NCBI RefSeq assembly: GCF_025148285.1
Contig: NZ_CP102268.1
Span: 2,211,001 to 2,275,000, forward strand
DNA length: 64,000 bases
Reading direction: 5' to 3'
From: Marvinbryantia formatexigens DSM 14469
GTDB lineage: Bacteria; Bacillota; Clostridia; Lachnospirales; Lachnospiraceae
Part shown: in pieces, positions 44,525 through 52,726 of the stretch
Numbering within the stretch: the stretch's first letter is position 1
Layout: every line of letters begins with the position of its first letter
Position numbers and translations under genes: made by a program
Notes under the pieces: model-generated
What the model was told of the DNA's origin: nothing
Databases searched by the model: none
Seen by the model: the letters and a program-made list of their open reading frames with translations, nothing else

Positions 44525-45118
44525 ATGAAAATACTGGCGATTGAAAGGGAATTTGGAAGCGGCGGCAGAGAAATCGGCATGAAGGTGGCACAGGAAGCCG
44601 GCATACCGTACTACGATACGAATCTGCTGATCGAAGCGGCAAAGCGGTATGATATTTCCATCGGAGACCTTGAGGATTATGATGAGAAGGGCTGCGGCAG
44701 CCTCATTTATAATCTTGTGATGGCGGCGAACTGCCTCCAGGGAGAGGAGGCGTCGGAGGTTTATAAAATCCAGAGCGGCGTCAAGGAGACGATACGGAAG
44801 CTGGGCGCAGAAGGGCCGGCAGTGTTCATCGGACGCTGCGCGACAGAAATTTTCAAGTATCATGAAAACGTTGTCCGGGTTTATATTTATTCTTCCAATG
44901 TCCAGAAAAAAGTCAACCGGATTATGCAGACTGAGCATGTCTCCGAGGAAGATGCCAGAAGGCTGATGGATAAAAAGGACCGCTGCCGCCGGAACTATTT
45001 CCATTTCTTCACGGGAAGCGACTGGCGCGACCGGAAAAACTACGACCTGGAATTGAACACGGGAATGCTCCCGACCGGGGAGTGCGTGCGTATACTGCTG
45101 GATATGATACAGCAGTAG
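44525..45118 (+). CDS. Cytidylate-kinase-like protein
   Basis: A 197-residue P-loop protein of the cytidylate kinase-like family. The modified Walker A is IEREFGSGGREIGMKVA at the N-terminus. The Arg-rich lid KKDRCRRNYFHFFTGSDWRD lies near 155-175, and the C-terminal pattern YDLELNTG is also typical. Members are common in clostridia and often several per genome; the physiological substrate is not settled. It lies 48 bp after the ABC exporter, behind AGGAGAGGATG. The last 11 codons and stop codon are tandemly repeated downstream in DNA. Confidence 0.85.
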   Translation: MKILAIEREFGSGGREIGMKVAQEAGIPYYDTNLLIEAAKRYDISIGDLEDYDEKGCGSLIYNLVMAANCLQGEEASEVYKIQSGVKETIRKLGAEGPAVFIGRCATEIFKYHENVVRVYIYSSNVQKKVNRIMQTEHVSEEDARRLMDKKDRCRRNYFHFFTGSDWRDRKNYDLELNTGMLPTGECVRILLDMIQQ

Positions 45119-45275
45119 TGCGATGGCAGCATCCCGGCAGCGCGTGCGTGTATTGTTGGATATGATACGGCAGTAGTGGGACGGCAGCATTCCGGCAGCG
45201 CGTGCGCGTATTGTTGGATATGATACGGCAGTAGTGGGACGGCAGCATCCCGGCAGCGCGTGTGTGTATTGCCGT
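45060..45275. repeat. 58-bp tandem duplication of the gene 3' end
   Basis: The final segment of the cytidylate-kinase-like gene, including its TAG stop at 45116, is repeated with stops at 45174-45176 and 45232-45234 and a fourth partial copy. The period is exactly 58 bp, so later copies are out of frame with the gene. The 463-bp gap to the tRNA holds this array, GC-rich sequence without visible genes and the tRNA promoter. Confidence 0.85.
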
Positions 45276-45527
45276 ACATGGCGCGGCGCCAGCATGAAGC
45301 GCACGCCGGATTGGCGCGCCGGGATGCGGCGCGTGGTACCAGTACCGGAGCGGGAATGAACCAGGACGATCTGGTGGACGATTCCGGCGGGATTGTCCGC
45401 CTGAATCGCCCGGAACGCTTTTGTTGCCGGAGAATAACGAAGCTGTAACAGAGCTGTCCGTCAGACGGCGACAGAAGCTATAAAAAAATGGCCTATAAAA
45501 AAATGTGCAAAAAAATGAAAAAAACAC

Positions 45528-45556
45528 TTGATTTTATAAGAAGAAAATGCTATACT
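45528..45556 (+). promoter_or_regulatory. tRNA promoter
   Basis: TTGATT (45528-45533) and TATACT (45551-45556) with a 17-bp spacer lie 26 bp upstream of the tRNA. Confidence 0.75.
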
Positions 45557-45581
45557 AACAAAGCTTGATTGAGAAAGCAAT

Positions 45582-45655
45582 CGATGCGTGGCTCAGCTTG
45601 GTAGAGCGCTGCGTTCGGGACGCAGAGGTCGCAGGTTCAAATCCTGTCGCATCGA
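45582..45655 (+). tRNA. tRNA-Pro (anticodon CGG)
   Basis: A complete cloverleaf of 74 nt: acceptor CGATGCG/CGCATCG, D arm GCTC/GAGC, anticodon stem CTGCG/CGCAG with loop TTCGGGA giving anticodon CGG, and T arm GCAGG/CCTGT with loop TTCAAAT. CCA is not encoded. A terminator follows. Its 3' part is duplicated twice downstream, marking it as an integration target. Confidence 0.93.
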
Positions 45656-45657
45656 CT

Positions 45658-45802
45658 ACAGAAAAATGGGTACCGGAGGTATCCATTTTTTATTGCCGTG
45701 CATTCGAAGGAAGCAGCCAGTGGCAGCTCCTGTAGGTAATTAAAACACAGAAAACAATACCGAAGTGTCAGCAGGAGAGAAGGCAGGCGTTCGGGCGCAG
45801 AG
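45658..45802. repeat. Segment A: duplicated tRNA downstream region
   Basis: About 145 bp after the tRNA, from the terminator to GTTCGGGCGCAGAG, recurs nearly unchanged at 48584-48729 on the other side of the mobile remnant. It contains a diverged copy of the dispersed TTGCC-TGCAT-CGA motif. Confidence 0.8.
45662..45692 (+). terminator. tRNA terminator
   Basis: AAAAATGGGTACC and GGTATCCATTTTT form a stem with a T-run. The same terminator is duplicated at 48586-48618. Confidence 0.85.
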
Positions 45803-45883
45803 GGTGCGGCACGCCAGTGGCGCGCGTTTCGCACGGACCGGAGCGAAGCGGAGACCGCAGGTTCAAATCCTGTCGCATCGACT
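45789..45883. repeat. Segment B (left): att-like copy of the tRNA 3' end
   Basis: A 95-bp block starts like a tRNA-Pro anticodon arm (GTTCGGGCGCAGAG). It continues with a GC-rich insert and ends with the exact 27-bp 3' end of the tRNA, at 45857-45883. The same block occurs at 48488-48583. Together they flank the integrase remnant like attL and attR. Confidence 0.75.
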
Positions 45884-45896
45884 CTTGGCAGGGGCG

Positions 45897-45937
45897 CCGG
45901 GAATACTGATAAATACAGTATTTCCGGTATTTTTTTG
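45897..45937. terminator. Hairpin terminator at the left end of the element
   Basis: CCGGGAATACTG and CAGTATTTCCGG form a strong stem followed by seven T residues, just inside the left repeat. Confidence 0.75.
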
Positions 45938-46043
45938 TTTTTAACAAATGCTTCTGAGAGGAGCGCCAGGTTCCAATTTTTCGTTTGTTCTAACACTTGT
46001 TCTAACACCTGCTTCCAGGAAGGAAAATGTCCCATTTAAGCTT

Positions 46044-46475
46044 TCAGCTTTTTCGCTCCTGTGTACGTTCTAAATGGGTGTAAATATTCATAGTTGTATA
46101 AAAGTCTGCGTGTCCAAGCCACTCTTGGATATCCTTCGGGTGCCATCCTTTTTCATAGAGCATGGATGCTGTGGAGTGACGAAGATTATGGAACGTGAAT
46201 CCCGGTTTTCCATATTTCTTTATCAGTCTGGTAAAATGATGATAAACAAAATCTGGTGCAAAAGGTTTCCCGTCTTCCCATGTAAATAAAAAGGTATTCT
46301 CATGGTAGGTATTCCCATAATATTTTCCGTTAGCCTCTTTCTTTTCGATTACCCTCATGAAAAAAGATTCCATCTCTTCTGTCAGTGGATAAGAGCGGCA
46401 GGAGTCAGGTGCCTTAGTTTCATTTTTGCCCTGGAGTGTCAGAAGCTTTACGATCGTTCTATTTATGTGGAGCAA
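46044..46475 (-). pseudogene. Tyrosine recombinase (integrase) C-terminal fragment
   Basis: A frame of 143 residues carries the catalytic C-terminal part of a phage-type integrase: FHNLRHSTASMLYEKGW with Arg and His, LGHADFYTTMNIYTHL with the second His and the nucleophilic Tyr. The N-terminal core-binding domain and the first catalytic Arg are missing, and the sequence upstream turns into transposase-derived DNA. It ends about 160 bp from the left att-like repeat, the normal place for the integrase of a tRNA-integrated element. It is probably inactive. Confidence 0.85.
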
Positions 46476-46547
46476 ATGGTTTTTGAAATTTTGCTAGTAT
46501 TTATAAGCCTTTAAGAGTTTTGAGATTATATACCTATATTGATGTGC

Positions 46548-47640
46548 CTATATGAAAATCTTTATCCCTGTTTTGATACTTTTTAATTCTGACTGCTGGT
46601 ACAGTTGGGCAGGTATATTTATGTCAAAGGAATCAAGAATCAGTTTCAAATCCGGATCGTCCACGTCCATAAATCGGTACAGTTCTCCGGGCAGAAGATC
46701 GACTTTCCATTTAAGGAGGACCTGCTGTATCCTGTGTCCGTTAAGGCCGGTGCTCCAATAGGCGTCCGGATCTACAGCTACCTTTCCGGAAGAAATGATC
46801 CTCTTCTGGATAATACGTAGCAGGATCAGCGCAATCATACAGATCAGCAGATGCGTCGTCACATGCTCTGGTGTACGTACAAAGATCGGCCGGGGCTCAA
46901 GGTCTCCCTTCATAACACGGAACTGGTCTTCGATCTGTGTCAGTCCATGATATTTGTCAATGAATAGAAATTGGTTACATCATAATAGATGATTTCCGGG
47001 GAACGGCCCGCTTTTTTGACGAGGCTGGTATTGATCCTGCGGATAATCTTATCTTTATTGGAGCAGATGAAATCCAGGGTGTCGTAAACATTGTCCGGGT
47101 TATGCTCGTCAAGGACCGGCTCATAGTAATCATCATTCTGGCGGATGGTGGCACATTTGGAAGAAGGGCTGAGCAGTCTGCCGAAAATAAGAAGCCTGGC
47201 AAAGCCATAAACATCGAACCGGATCTTTGTAAACCCCTTGTAGGAAGAGCAAAAGGTATTTAACCCCAGTTCCTCCAAGATCCGTTCAAGGAGGATATGA
47301 GAAAAGATTTTTGGGTGGCCAAAACAATCCGGGCTGCCTTCGTTTATAGAAAAGCGATAGTTTTGTGCAGGTTTTGAGGAAGAGCAGAAAGGTTCCAGGG
47401 CAGGGATAAGAGGAACCCCGGTCTTAAAGGATTTTTTAGCCGTCCCAGGTAATCAGGGAGACCATCGTCAAGTCGGTCAAGAGGTCCGATATTAAGGAGG
47501 ACATGTTTCGCAGATACCATGTCTCCGTTTTTGTTAGGTTTTCTGATGGCATGTACAAGGCGGAGATAATCCTTGCCGTTATTTTTGATTTTTCTATAAG
47601 CTCAAGTGGCAAACTCGGTGGGAATATATTTGGAGATATG
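46548..47640 (-). pseudogene. IS1634-type transposase pseudogene
   Basis: Read on the minus strand, pieces in different frames match one transposase in order. YIPTEFAT, then an in-frame TGA, then AYRKIKNNGKDYLRLVHAIR and LLNIGPLDRLDDGLPDYLGR form the N-terminus. After a frameshift near 47430 comes LEELGLNTFCSSYKGFTKIR to FYSLTNI. After a gap near 46930 the conserved C-terminal block EPRPIFVRTPEHVTTHLLIC and DPDLKLILDSF appears. Frameshifts, a stop and an internal deletion make it non-functional. It probably truncated the integrase. Exact ends and terminal repeats were not resolved; the 5' limit is approximate. Confidence 0.78.
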
Positions 47641-47740
47641 AGAAAATGAGATGCTGAAATGTTGATAAAGGAAATGTTTTATGTTAATATATAAATATAA
47701 AAAGAAATATGTTGAGAATGAAAGGCAATGGTTGCTTAAG

Positions 47741-48145
47741 ATGAATAAAACGATATCTTTTGCATTGGGAGACATGCTTTTTGAATATGATGAGGAAAAG
47801 AATGAGAAGAATATTAAAAAGCATGGGATATCATTTAAACAGGCGGCGCGTGTATTTTTTGATTATGACCGTATAGAATTTTATGATGAAGATAATAGCA
47901 TGGAAGAAGAACGTTATAATACCATAGGCGATATATCGGCGGGACATATATCATCGGGCTGCGGGAATATGACGATTGGAAATGTCAATCAGTTTATAGG
48001 AGCAGTGAATGATATTTTATTCGTTGTATATACTGAAAGGATACGGATGGAGAAAGATGGTTCTAAAAGAGATGTAACAAGATTAATTTCAGCAAGGTTT
48101 GCAACGAGCTTTGAGAGGGGGCTTTATTATGGTAAATGTGAATGA
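47741..48145 (+). CDS. BrnT-family toxin with an internal insert
   Basis: About 134 residues from ATG 47741; an in-frame ATG at 47681 would add 20 residues, and neither has a strong ribosome binding site. The BrnT ribonuclease pattern is visible: FEYDEEKNEKNIKKHGISFK, AARVFFDYDRIEFYDED, EERYNTIG and then DILFVVYTERIRM, TRLISARFATSFERGLYY. Between RYNTIG and DILFVVY, where BrnT is normally continuous, lie some 28 extra residues (DISAGHISSGCGNMTI and following). They may disturb the fold, so toxicity is uncertain. It overlaps the putative antitoxin gene by 17 bases. The pair sits inside the tRNA-integrated remnant, a typical stabilising cargo. Confidence 0.75.
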   Translation: MNKTISFALGDMLFEYDEEKNEKNIKKHGISFKQAARVFFDYDRIEFYDEDNSMEEERYNTIGDISAGHISSGCGNMTIGNVNQFIGAVNDILFVVYTERIRMEKDGSKRDVTRLISARFATSFERGLYYGKCE

Positions 48146-48326
48146 TTTGTCACCAGAACAGAAAAAAGAATTGGCATTTACGCAGGAAGACAGAGAGGCT
48201 TTGGAAAGGGCAAGGAACATGCCGATAACCTTTGATATAGATTGCCCGGAAACCACTCCGGAGAGAGCAATAAAATTTAGGCGTGTTAATCCTCCGCGTA
48301 AAACAAAAACGGCTAATCCGGCATAG
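48129..48326 (+). CDS. BrnA-like antitoxin
   Basis: A 65-residue protein starting inside the toxin gene, behind GAGAGGGGG. The segment ITFDIDCPETTPERAIKFRR resembles the C-terminal half of BrnA antitoxins (DPDCPP followed by a Glu/Lys-rich helix and Arg). It has an unusual acidic N-terminus and lacks a clear ribbon-helix-helix, so identification rests mainly on gene order and overlap with the BrnT-like gene. Confidence 0.6.
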   Translation: MVNVNDLSPEQKKELAFTQEDREALERARNMPITFDIDCPETTPERAIKFRRVNPPRKTKTANPA

Positions 48327-48487
48327 TAAAGATTGCTGCTATGGTTTGCCGTTCTAACACTTTAATAATTTTTTAAACTCCGTCAATAACGCGATTCTCG
48401 ATCAAGCATGCTAAAAACCTTGAATTTAAAAGTATTTCAGACGATTAGAATATCAAAGAATCCATTTTGGATTTAAGGTAAACTATT
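48327..48487. other. Short gene-free stretch at the right end of the element
   Basis: This AT-rich stretch between the antitoxin gene and the right repeat shows no coding frame with a ribosome binding site and no clear RNA structure. Confidence 0.5.
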
Positions 48488-48729
48488 GTTCGGGACGCAG
48501 AGGGTGCGGCGCGCCAGTGGCGCGCGTTTCGCACGGACCGGAGCGAAGCGGAGACCGCAGGTTCAAATCCTGTCGCATCGACTATAAAAAAATGGGTACC
48601 AGAGGTATCCATTTTTTATTGCCGTGCATTCGAAGGAAGCAGCCAGTGGCAGCTCCTGTAGGTAGTCAAAAACACAGAAAATAGTACCGAAGTGTCAGCA
48701 GGAGAGAAGGCAGGCGTTCGGGCGCAGAG
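48488..48729. repeat. Segment B' plus A' (right att-like block)
   Basis: The right copy of B (48488-48583) begins GTTCGGGACGCAGAG, matching the true tRNA anticodon arm better than the left copy, and ends with the 27-bp tRNA 3' end (48557-48583). Segment A' with the tRNA terminator follows directly to about 48729. Confidence 0.75.
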
Positions 48730-48730
48730 A

Positions 48731-49276
48731 CTATTTTATTAATTCCGAAATCGTTATCCTCAGATTTTTGTATATTCCGACCTGGATTGACTGCTCAAAT
48801 GGGATAATAGTTGGTGCGGCATCTTCCTCATAACGGTAGACAGTGGTACAGGACTTTTTGGGGTCAACAATCCAGTATTCGCGTACACCGGCATCGGAGT
48901 AAAGAGCGTTTTTGGTAGAATAATCTGTTTTGCGGCTTCCAGGCGACACCACTTCAATAATGAAATCGGGAGCGCCCTCACATCCGCGGTCAGAAAGTTT
49001 TTTCCTGTCACAGATAATGCTGATATCAGGTTCCAGCCATTTTTGGTTATCAGCATTAAGGTTTACAGCAAATGGAGCCGGATAAATTTTACATTCTCCG
49101 TGATTGGATTCAATAAAATTTCCGATGATACGGCTGAGCTGGAAAACAAGCTCCTGATGCATTCTGTCTGGCAGAGCCATATTATAAAGCTTTCCGTCGA
49201 TGAGTTCGGCGCGCTGTCCTTCCGGGAGATTCCAATAGTCTTCGGATGTATAATATTTTTCTTCTGATAATGGCAT
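48731..49276 (-). CDS. Uma2-family (DUF820) putative endonuclease
   Basis: A 181-residue protein of the PD-(D/E)XK superfamily. WLEPDISIICDRKKL contains the acidic residues and APDFIIEVVSPGSRKTDYSTK the E-x-V-S-P catalytic core, followed by GVREYWIVDPKKSC. Such proteins are extremely abundant in cyanobacteria and present in some gut Firmicutes; their biological role is unknown. The 3' end abuts the right repeat of the mobile remnant, so it may have been the chromosomal neighbour or an element passenger. Confidence 0.88.
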   Translation of the reverse strand: MPLSEEKYYTSEDYWNLPEGQRAELIDGKLYNMALPDRMHQELVFQLSRIIGNFIESNHGECKIYPAPFAVNLNADNQKWLEPDISIICDRKKLSDRGCEGAPDFIIEVVSPGSRKTDYSTKNALYSDAGVREYWIVDPKKSCTTVYRYEEDAAPTIIPFEQSIQVGIYKNLRITISELIK

Positions 49277-49489
49277 AATGTCACGTTCTTTCTAATAAAA
49301 GTATAGGCTGTTTTGCAGCAGATATTCGTGCAGACAGTCCGGCGGTAACACAGATATAAACGTTTGCTTAACCAGACTATAACATGGGAAAGAAGAAAAA
49401 GCAACAGACAGTGGGTTATTTACACGCTTCCGGAATTGTGCTAAAACAAAGATAATACAGCAGAAATCATGATTCGGGGAGGGAAAAGC

Positions 49490-50158
49490 ATGTTAAAAGG
49501 AAATGGAAAAGAGTACGGATTTGTTCACATTAAACCGCTGGAAAACAGTCCGCTGGCAGGACAGGATATCTGCATTCTGGGGTCGTCTGTAGTATACGGG
49601 GAGGCGTCCGGGCAGGAGGCGGTCGGGGAATACCTGGCTGCCAGACTGTCGGCGAAGCTCACGAAAGAGGCAGTGAGCGGAACCACTCTGGTGGATGACG
49701 GCTCCGATTCTTACATTCAGAGAATGCAACATAAGATTGATTCACGGAAGCATTTTTCACTTTTTATCTGTCAGTTATCCACAAATGATGCCACTGCCGG
49801 GAAGCCGCTGGGGGAAATCAGTGAAGGCAGGGAGCTGAAGGATTTCGATACGTCCACAGTTACCGGGGCAGTGGAATACATCATCTGTTATGCAAAGCAG
49901 ACATGGGGCTGTCCGGTAGTCTTTTTTACGGAAAGCCGTTATGACAGTGCGCAGTATGATGCGATGGTCGGCAGACTCCGGGAGCTTCGGGATAAATGGG
50001 ATATCGGGATTCTGGATTTGTGGGACAATGCTGATTTTAACAACATCACCGACGGGGAGCGCAGGCTCTATATGGCGGACGATGTCCATCCGACAAAAGC
50101 GGGATACCGGGACTGGTGGGGACCGGAAATAGAAAAACAACTGCTCGCATTCATTTGA
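49490..50158 (+). CDS. SGNH/GDSL-family hydrolase
   Basis: A 222-residue esterase-type protein started at 49490 behind GGGGAGGGAAAAGC. The SGNH blocks are DICILGSSVVYGEAS (nucleophile Ser), a Gly in AVSGTTLVDD, Asn in CQLSTNDATAG and the Asp/His pair in MADDVHPTKAGY. No signal peptide is present, so it acts in the cytosol. Substrates of this superfamily include acyl and acetyl esters of sugars and lipids. It is followed by an AraC regulator in the same direction, 70 bp on. Confidence 0.85.
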   Translation: MLKGNGKEYGFVHIKPLENSPLAGQDICILGSSVVYGEASGQEAVGEYLAARLSAKLTKEAVSGTTLVDDGSDSYIQRMQHKIDSRKHFSLFICQLSTNDATAGKPLGEISEGRELKDFDTSTVTGAVEYIICYAKQTWGCPVVFFTESRYDSAQYDAMVGRLRELRDKWDIGILDLWDNADFNNITDGERRLYMADDVHPTKAGYRDWWGPEIEKQLLAFI

Positions 50159-50228
50159 AGATATTTTACAAGACCACTGAAGTCCCGGATGATACAATAT
50201 ATGACATCGGGCACAGGAGGAAATGTAA

Positions 50229-51068
50229 ATGAAGAAAGAAACGAGAACCGTTGTCTATGACGATGCGCTGCGCGTAGAAGCCTATCATTTTGAAGGAATC
50301 GTGCAGCCCTTCCCCAATCATTTTCATGAATATTATGTGATAGGATTCGTTGAGAAGGGGCAGCGCGTCCTTTCCTGCAAAAACCGGGAGTACGTTATAA
50401 GACCGGGAAATATTGTTCTGTTTAATCCGGGAGATAATCACGCCTGCGTCCAGAGTGACGACGGTGCGTTCGATTACCGGGGTTTTAATATCACAAAAGA
50501 AATTATGCTGGAGCTGGCGGAGGAAATTACGGGAAGACACATGTTGCCGGGATTTTCTGAAAATGTGATCCAGGATGAGGAAGCGGTCTGCTATCTGCGT
50601 CCGCTGCACGAGCTGGTAATGGAGGGCTCCGGCGAGTTTGGGAAAGAAGAAAATCTGCTTCTTCTGATGTCACTGCTTATCCAGAAGTACGGGCAGCCCT
50701 TTGAGAGCTGTATTCCGGAATGTCCGGAGGAAATCGAAAAAGCCTGCGCTTTTATGGAACAGCATTATGCGGAGCGCATCTGTCTGGATCAGATATGCCG
50801 GTGCGCCGGTTTAAGCAAATCTGCATTGCTGCGGGCATTTACTGTATCTAAAGGCGTTACGCCGTATCGCTATCTGGAAAATATACGCATCGGTAAAGCG
50901 AAAAAGCTGCTGGAGCAGGGCGTGCTGCCCATTGATGCGGCGCTGAAAACCGGCTTTTCAGACCAGAGCCATTTCACAAATTATTTCAGCCGTTTTATCG
51001 GACTGGCTCCCGGCGTTTACCGGGAAATCTTTCACATGAAATTCGAGGAAGCATTGTATGAAAAATAA
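50229..51068 (+). CDS. AraC-family transcriptional regulator
   Basis: A 279-residue regulator with an N-terminal cupin part (PFPNHFHEYYVIGFVEKGQR, RPGNIVLFNPGDNHAC) and a C-terminal AraC domain (CLDQICRCAGLSKSALLRAF, FSDQSHFTNYFSRFIGLAPG). It overlaps the EamA transporter gene by 11 bases, so the two are co-expressed. This arrangement, AraC plus a DMT-family exporter, is common, and the regulator probably senses a substrate of the exporter. Confidence 0.9.
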   Translation: MKKETRTVVYDDALRVEAYHFEGIVQPFPNHFHEYYVIGFVEKGQRVLSCKNREYVIRPGNIVLFNPGDNHACVQSDDGAFDYRGFNITKEIMLELAEEITGRHMLPGFSENVIQDEEAVCYLRPLHELVMEGSGEFGKEENLLLLMSLLIQKYGQPFESCIPECPEEIEKACAFMEQHYAERICLDQICRCAGLSKSALLRAFTVSKGVTPYRYLENIRIGKAKKLLEQGVLPIDAALKTGFSDQSHFTNYFSRFIGLAPGVYREIFHMKFEEALYEK

Positions 51069-51933
51069 GAACACGGCGGGACATTTAGCTGCGCTGCTTA
51101 CCATTATCATCTGGGGAACCACCTTCATTTCCACAAAAATTCTGCTTGCGGATTTCCAGCCGGTGGAGATTCTGTTTTATCGTTTTATAATCGGACTGCT
51201 TGCGCTGCTGGTCGTTTATCCGCACCGTCTGAGGGGAACTACCCGCGGGCAGGAGCTTACCTTTGCCGCGGCGGGGCTGTGCGGAATCTGCCTTTATTAT
51301 CTGCTGGAAAACATTGCGCTGACTTACACGCTGGCGTCCAATGTAGGCGTGATTATTTCTGTGGCGCCGTTTTTTACAGCGCTTTTGTCACATATTGTTA
51401 TGAAAGAAGAAAAGCTGCGGGCAAATTTCTTTGCCGGGTTTGCGGTGGCAATGGCTGGAATATTTCTGATTGGCTTCAACGGCTCCAGACTGGAGCTGAA
51501 TCCGGCGGGCGATTTGCTTGCGCTTCTGGCTGCCTTTGTCTGGGCGTGCTATTCGGTGCTGACAAAGAAAATCAGCGGCTATGGCTATCATACCATCCTC
51601 ACCACCAGACGGGTCTTTTGTTATGGCATTCTGTTTATGCTGCCGGCGCTGCTGTTGTCTGATTTTAAGCTGGAGCCTGGCAGGCTTGCGCAGCCGGTTT
51701 ATCTGTTTAATATGTTGTATCTGGGGCTTGGGGCTTCCGCTCTGTGCTTTGTCACCTGGAATTTTGCGGTGAAGGTGCTGGGCGCGGTAAAGACAAGCGT
51801 TTATATTTATATGGTACCTGTTATTACGGTTGTGACCTCGGCATTTGTTCTGCATGAGCAGATAACGGTGCTGGCAGGCGCCGGGACAGTATTAACGCTG
51901 GCGGGACTGTTTCTGTCAGAAGGAAAACGGTAA
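51058..51933 (+). CDS. EamA/DMT-superfamily transporter
   Basis: A 291-residue protein with ten predicted helices made of two EamA repeats. The first starts HLAALLTIIIWGTTFISTKI and the second GDLLALLAAFVWACYSVLTK. Family members export amino acids, nucleosides or related metabolites. The start lies inside the AraC gene. The last ten codons and the stop are duplicated in tandem just downstream. Confidence 0.9.
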   Translation: MKNKNTAGHLAALLTIIIWGTTFISTKILLADFQPVEILFYRFIIGLLALLVVYPHRLRGTTRGQELTFAAAGLCGICLYYLLENIALTYTLASNVGVIISVAPFFTALLSHIVMKEEKLRANFFAGFAVAMAGIFLIGFNGSRLELNPAGDLLALLAAFVWACYSVLTKKISGYGYHTILTTRRVFCYGILFMLPALLLSDFKLEPGRLAQPVYLFNMLYLGLGASALCFVTWNFAVKVLGAVKTSVYIYMVPVITVVTSAFVLHEQITVLAGAGTVLTLAGLFLSEGKR

Positions 51934-51972
51934 CGGGACTGTTTCTGCCAGAAGGGAAACGATAACGGGGCG
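51903..51972. repeat. 32-bp tandem duplication of the EamA gene 3' end
   Basis: GGGACTGTTTCTGTCAGAAG at 51903 recurs with small changes at 51935. Both copies end in a TAAC that holds the stop, and a third copy is begun at 51967. The period is 32 bp, as the second case of a 3'-end duplication in this window (compare 45060). Confidence 0.8.
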
Positions 51973-52066
51973 GCGTATCTGAATGGCTGGCTACTGTGAA
52001 CAGAGAAAACAGCAACAATGGTTGTGAAAATGGCTGCGAAAAAAGGATTAACCGACCGGAAAGCAC

Positions 52067-52096
52067 TTGACAGGGGAGCGGTGCACAGGTTATAGT
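52067..52096 (+). promoter_or_regulatory. Sigma-A promoter before the DUF454 gene
   Basis: TTGACA (52067-52072) and TATAGT (52091-52096) are separated by 18 bp. Further down, CTAATA/TATTAG could form an operator or hairpin in the leader. Confidence 0.55.
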
Positions 52097-52207
52097 AATG
52101 AAGTTAGCGGCGACTAATAGCGTGGGATTTTATTAGCACCGACACGGGGCTTTTATCAGTGCCAGTTAAAAAGCCGGCTAAAATCAGTGCATCCGGGAGG
52201 AAAGAAA

Positions 52208-52597
52208 ATGAAAAAAATGTTGTATATTATTCTGGGCTGCGTCGGAGTGGCGCTTGGTGCGGTGGGAGCTGTTCTGCCGCTTATTCCGACATTTCCGTTT
52301 CTTCTGCTTGCGGCGTATTGCTTCGCCCGAAGCTCTGAGCGCCTGCATAACTGGTTTATCGGAACGAAGCTGTACCGGGACAATCTGGAGAGTTATGTGG
52401 CAGGAAAAGGAATGACACGGAAAACAAAAATCCGGATTATCAGTACCGTTACGGTGCTGATGCTGATTGGATTTCTTATGATGAGCCGGGTTCCGGTGGG
52501 AAGAGTTGTGCTTGCCTGCGTGTGGGTGTTCCATATTGTATATTTTGCAGTGGCGGTAAAAACTATTCCGGAACCGGCAGAGGGAGAATGCCAGTAG
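52208..52597 (+). CDS. DUF454 (YbaN-family) membrane protein
   Basis: A 129-residue protein started at 52208 behind GGGAGGAAAG. The typical block is LGCVGVALGAVGAVLPLIPT followed by FPFLLLAAYCFARSSERLH and W; two further helices lie at the C-terminus. DUF454 proteins are small inner-membrane proteins of unknown function. It is preceded by its own promoter. Confidence 0.88.
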   Translation: MKKMLYIILGCVGVALGAVGAVLPLIPTFPFLLLAAYCFARSSERLHNWFIGTKLYRDNLESYVAGKGMTRKTKIRIISTVTVLMLIGFLMMSRVPVGRVVLACVWVFHIVYFAVAVKTIPEPAEGECQ

Positions 52598-52726
52598 CAG
52601 GCTGGCGCGGTTACTGGAACGGAGTGAGCAGTAACCGGATGGTTTTTCAAACAAAGTAACATAATACCTTGTGATTTTTCCGGAAATATCTTAAAATAGA
52701 AAAAAACGGGAAAGAGGGTATAAGTT

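Noticed and set aside
45009-45527. Minus-strand ORFs over the 58-bp repeat array
   Set aside because: Their repeated peptide text is a by-product of the tandem DNA repeat and no ribosome binding site is present.
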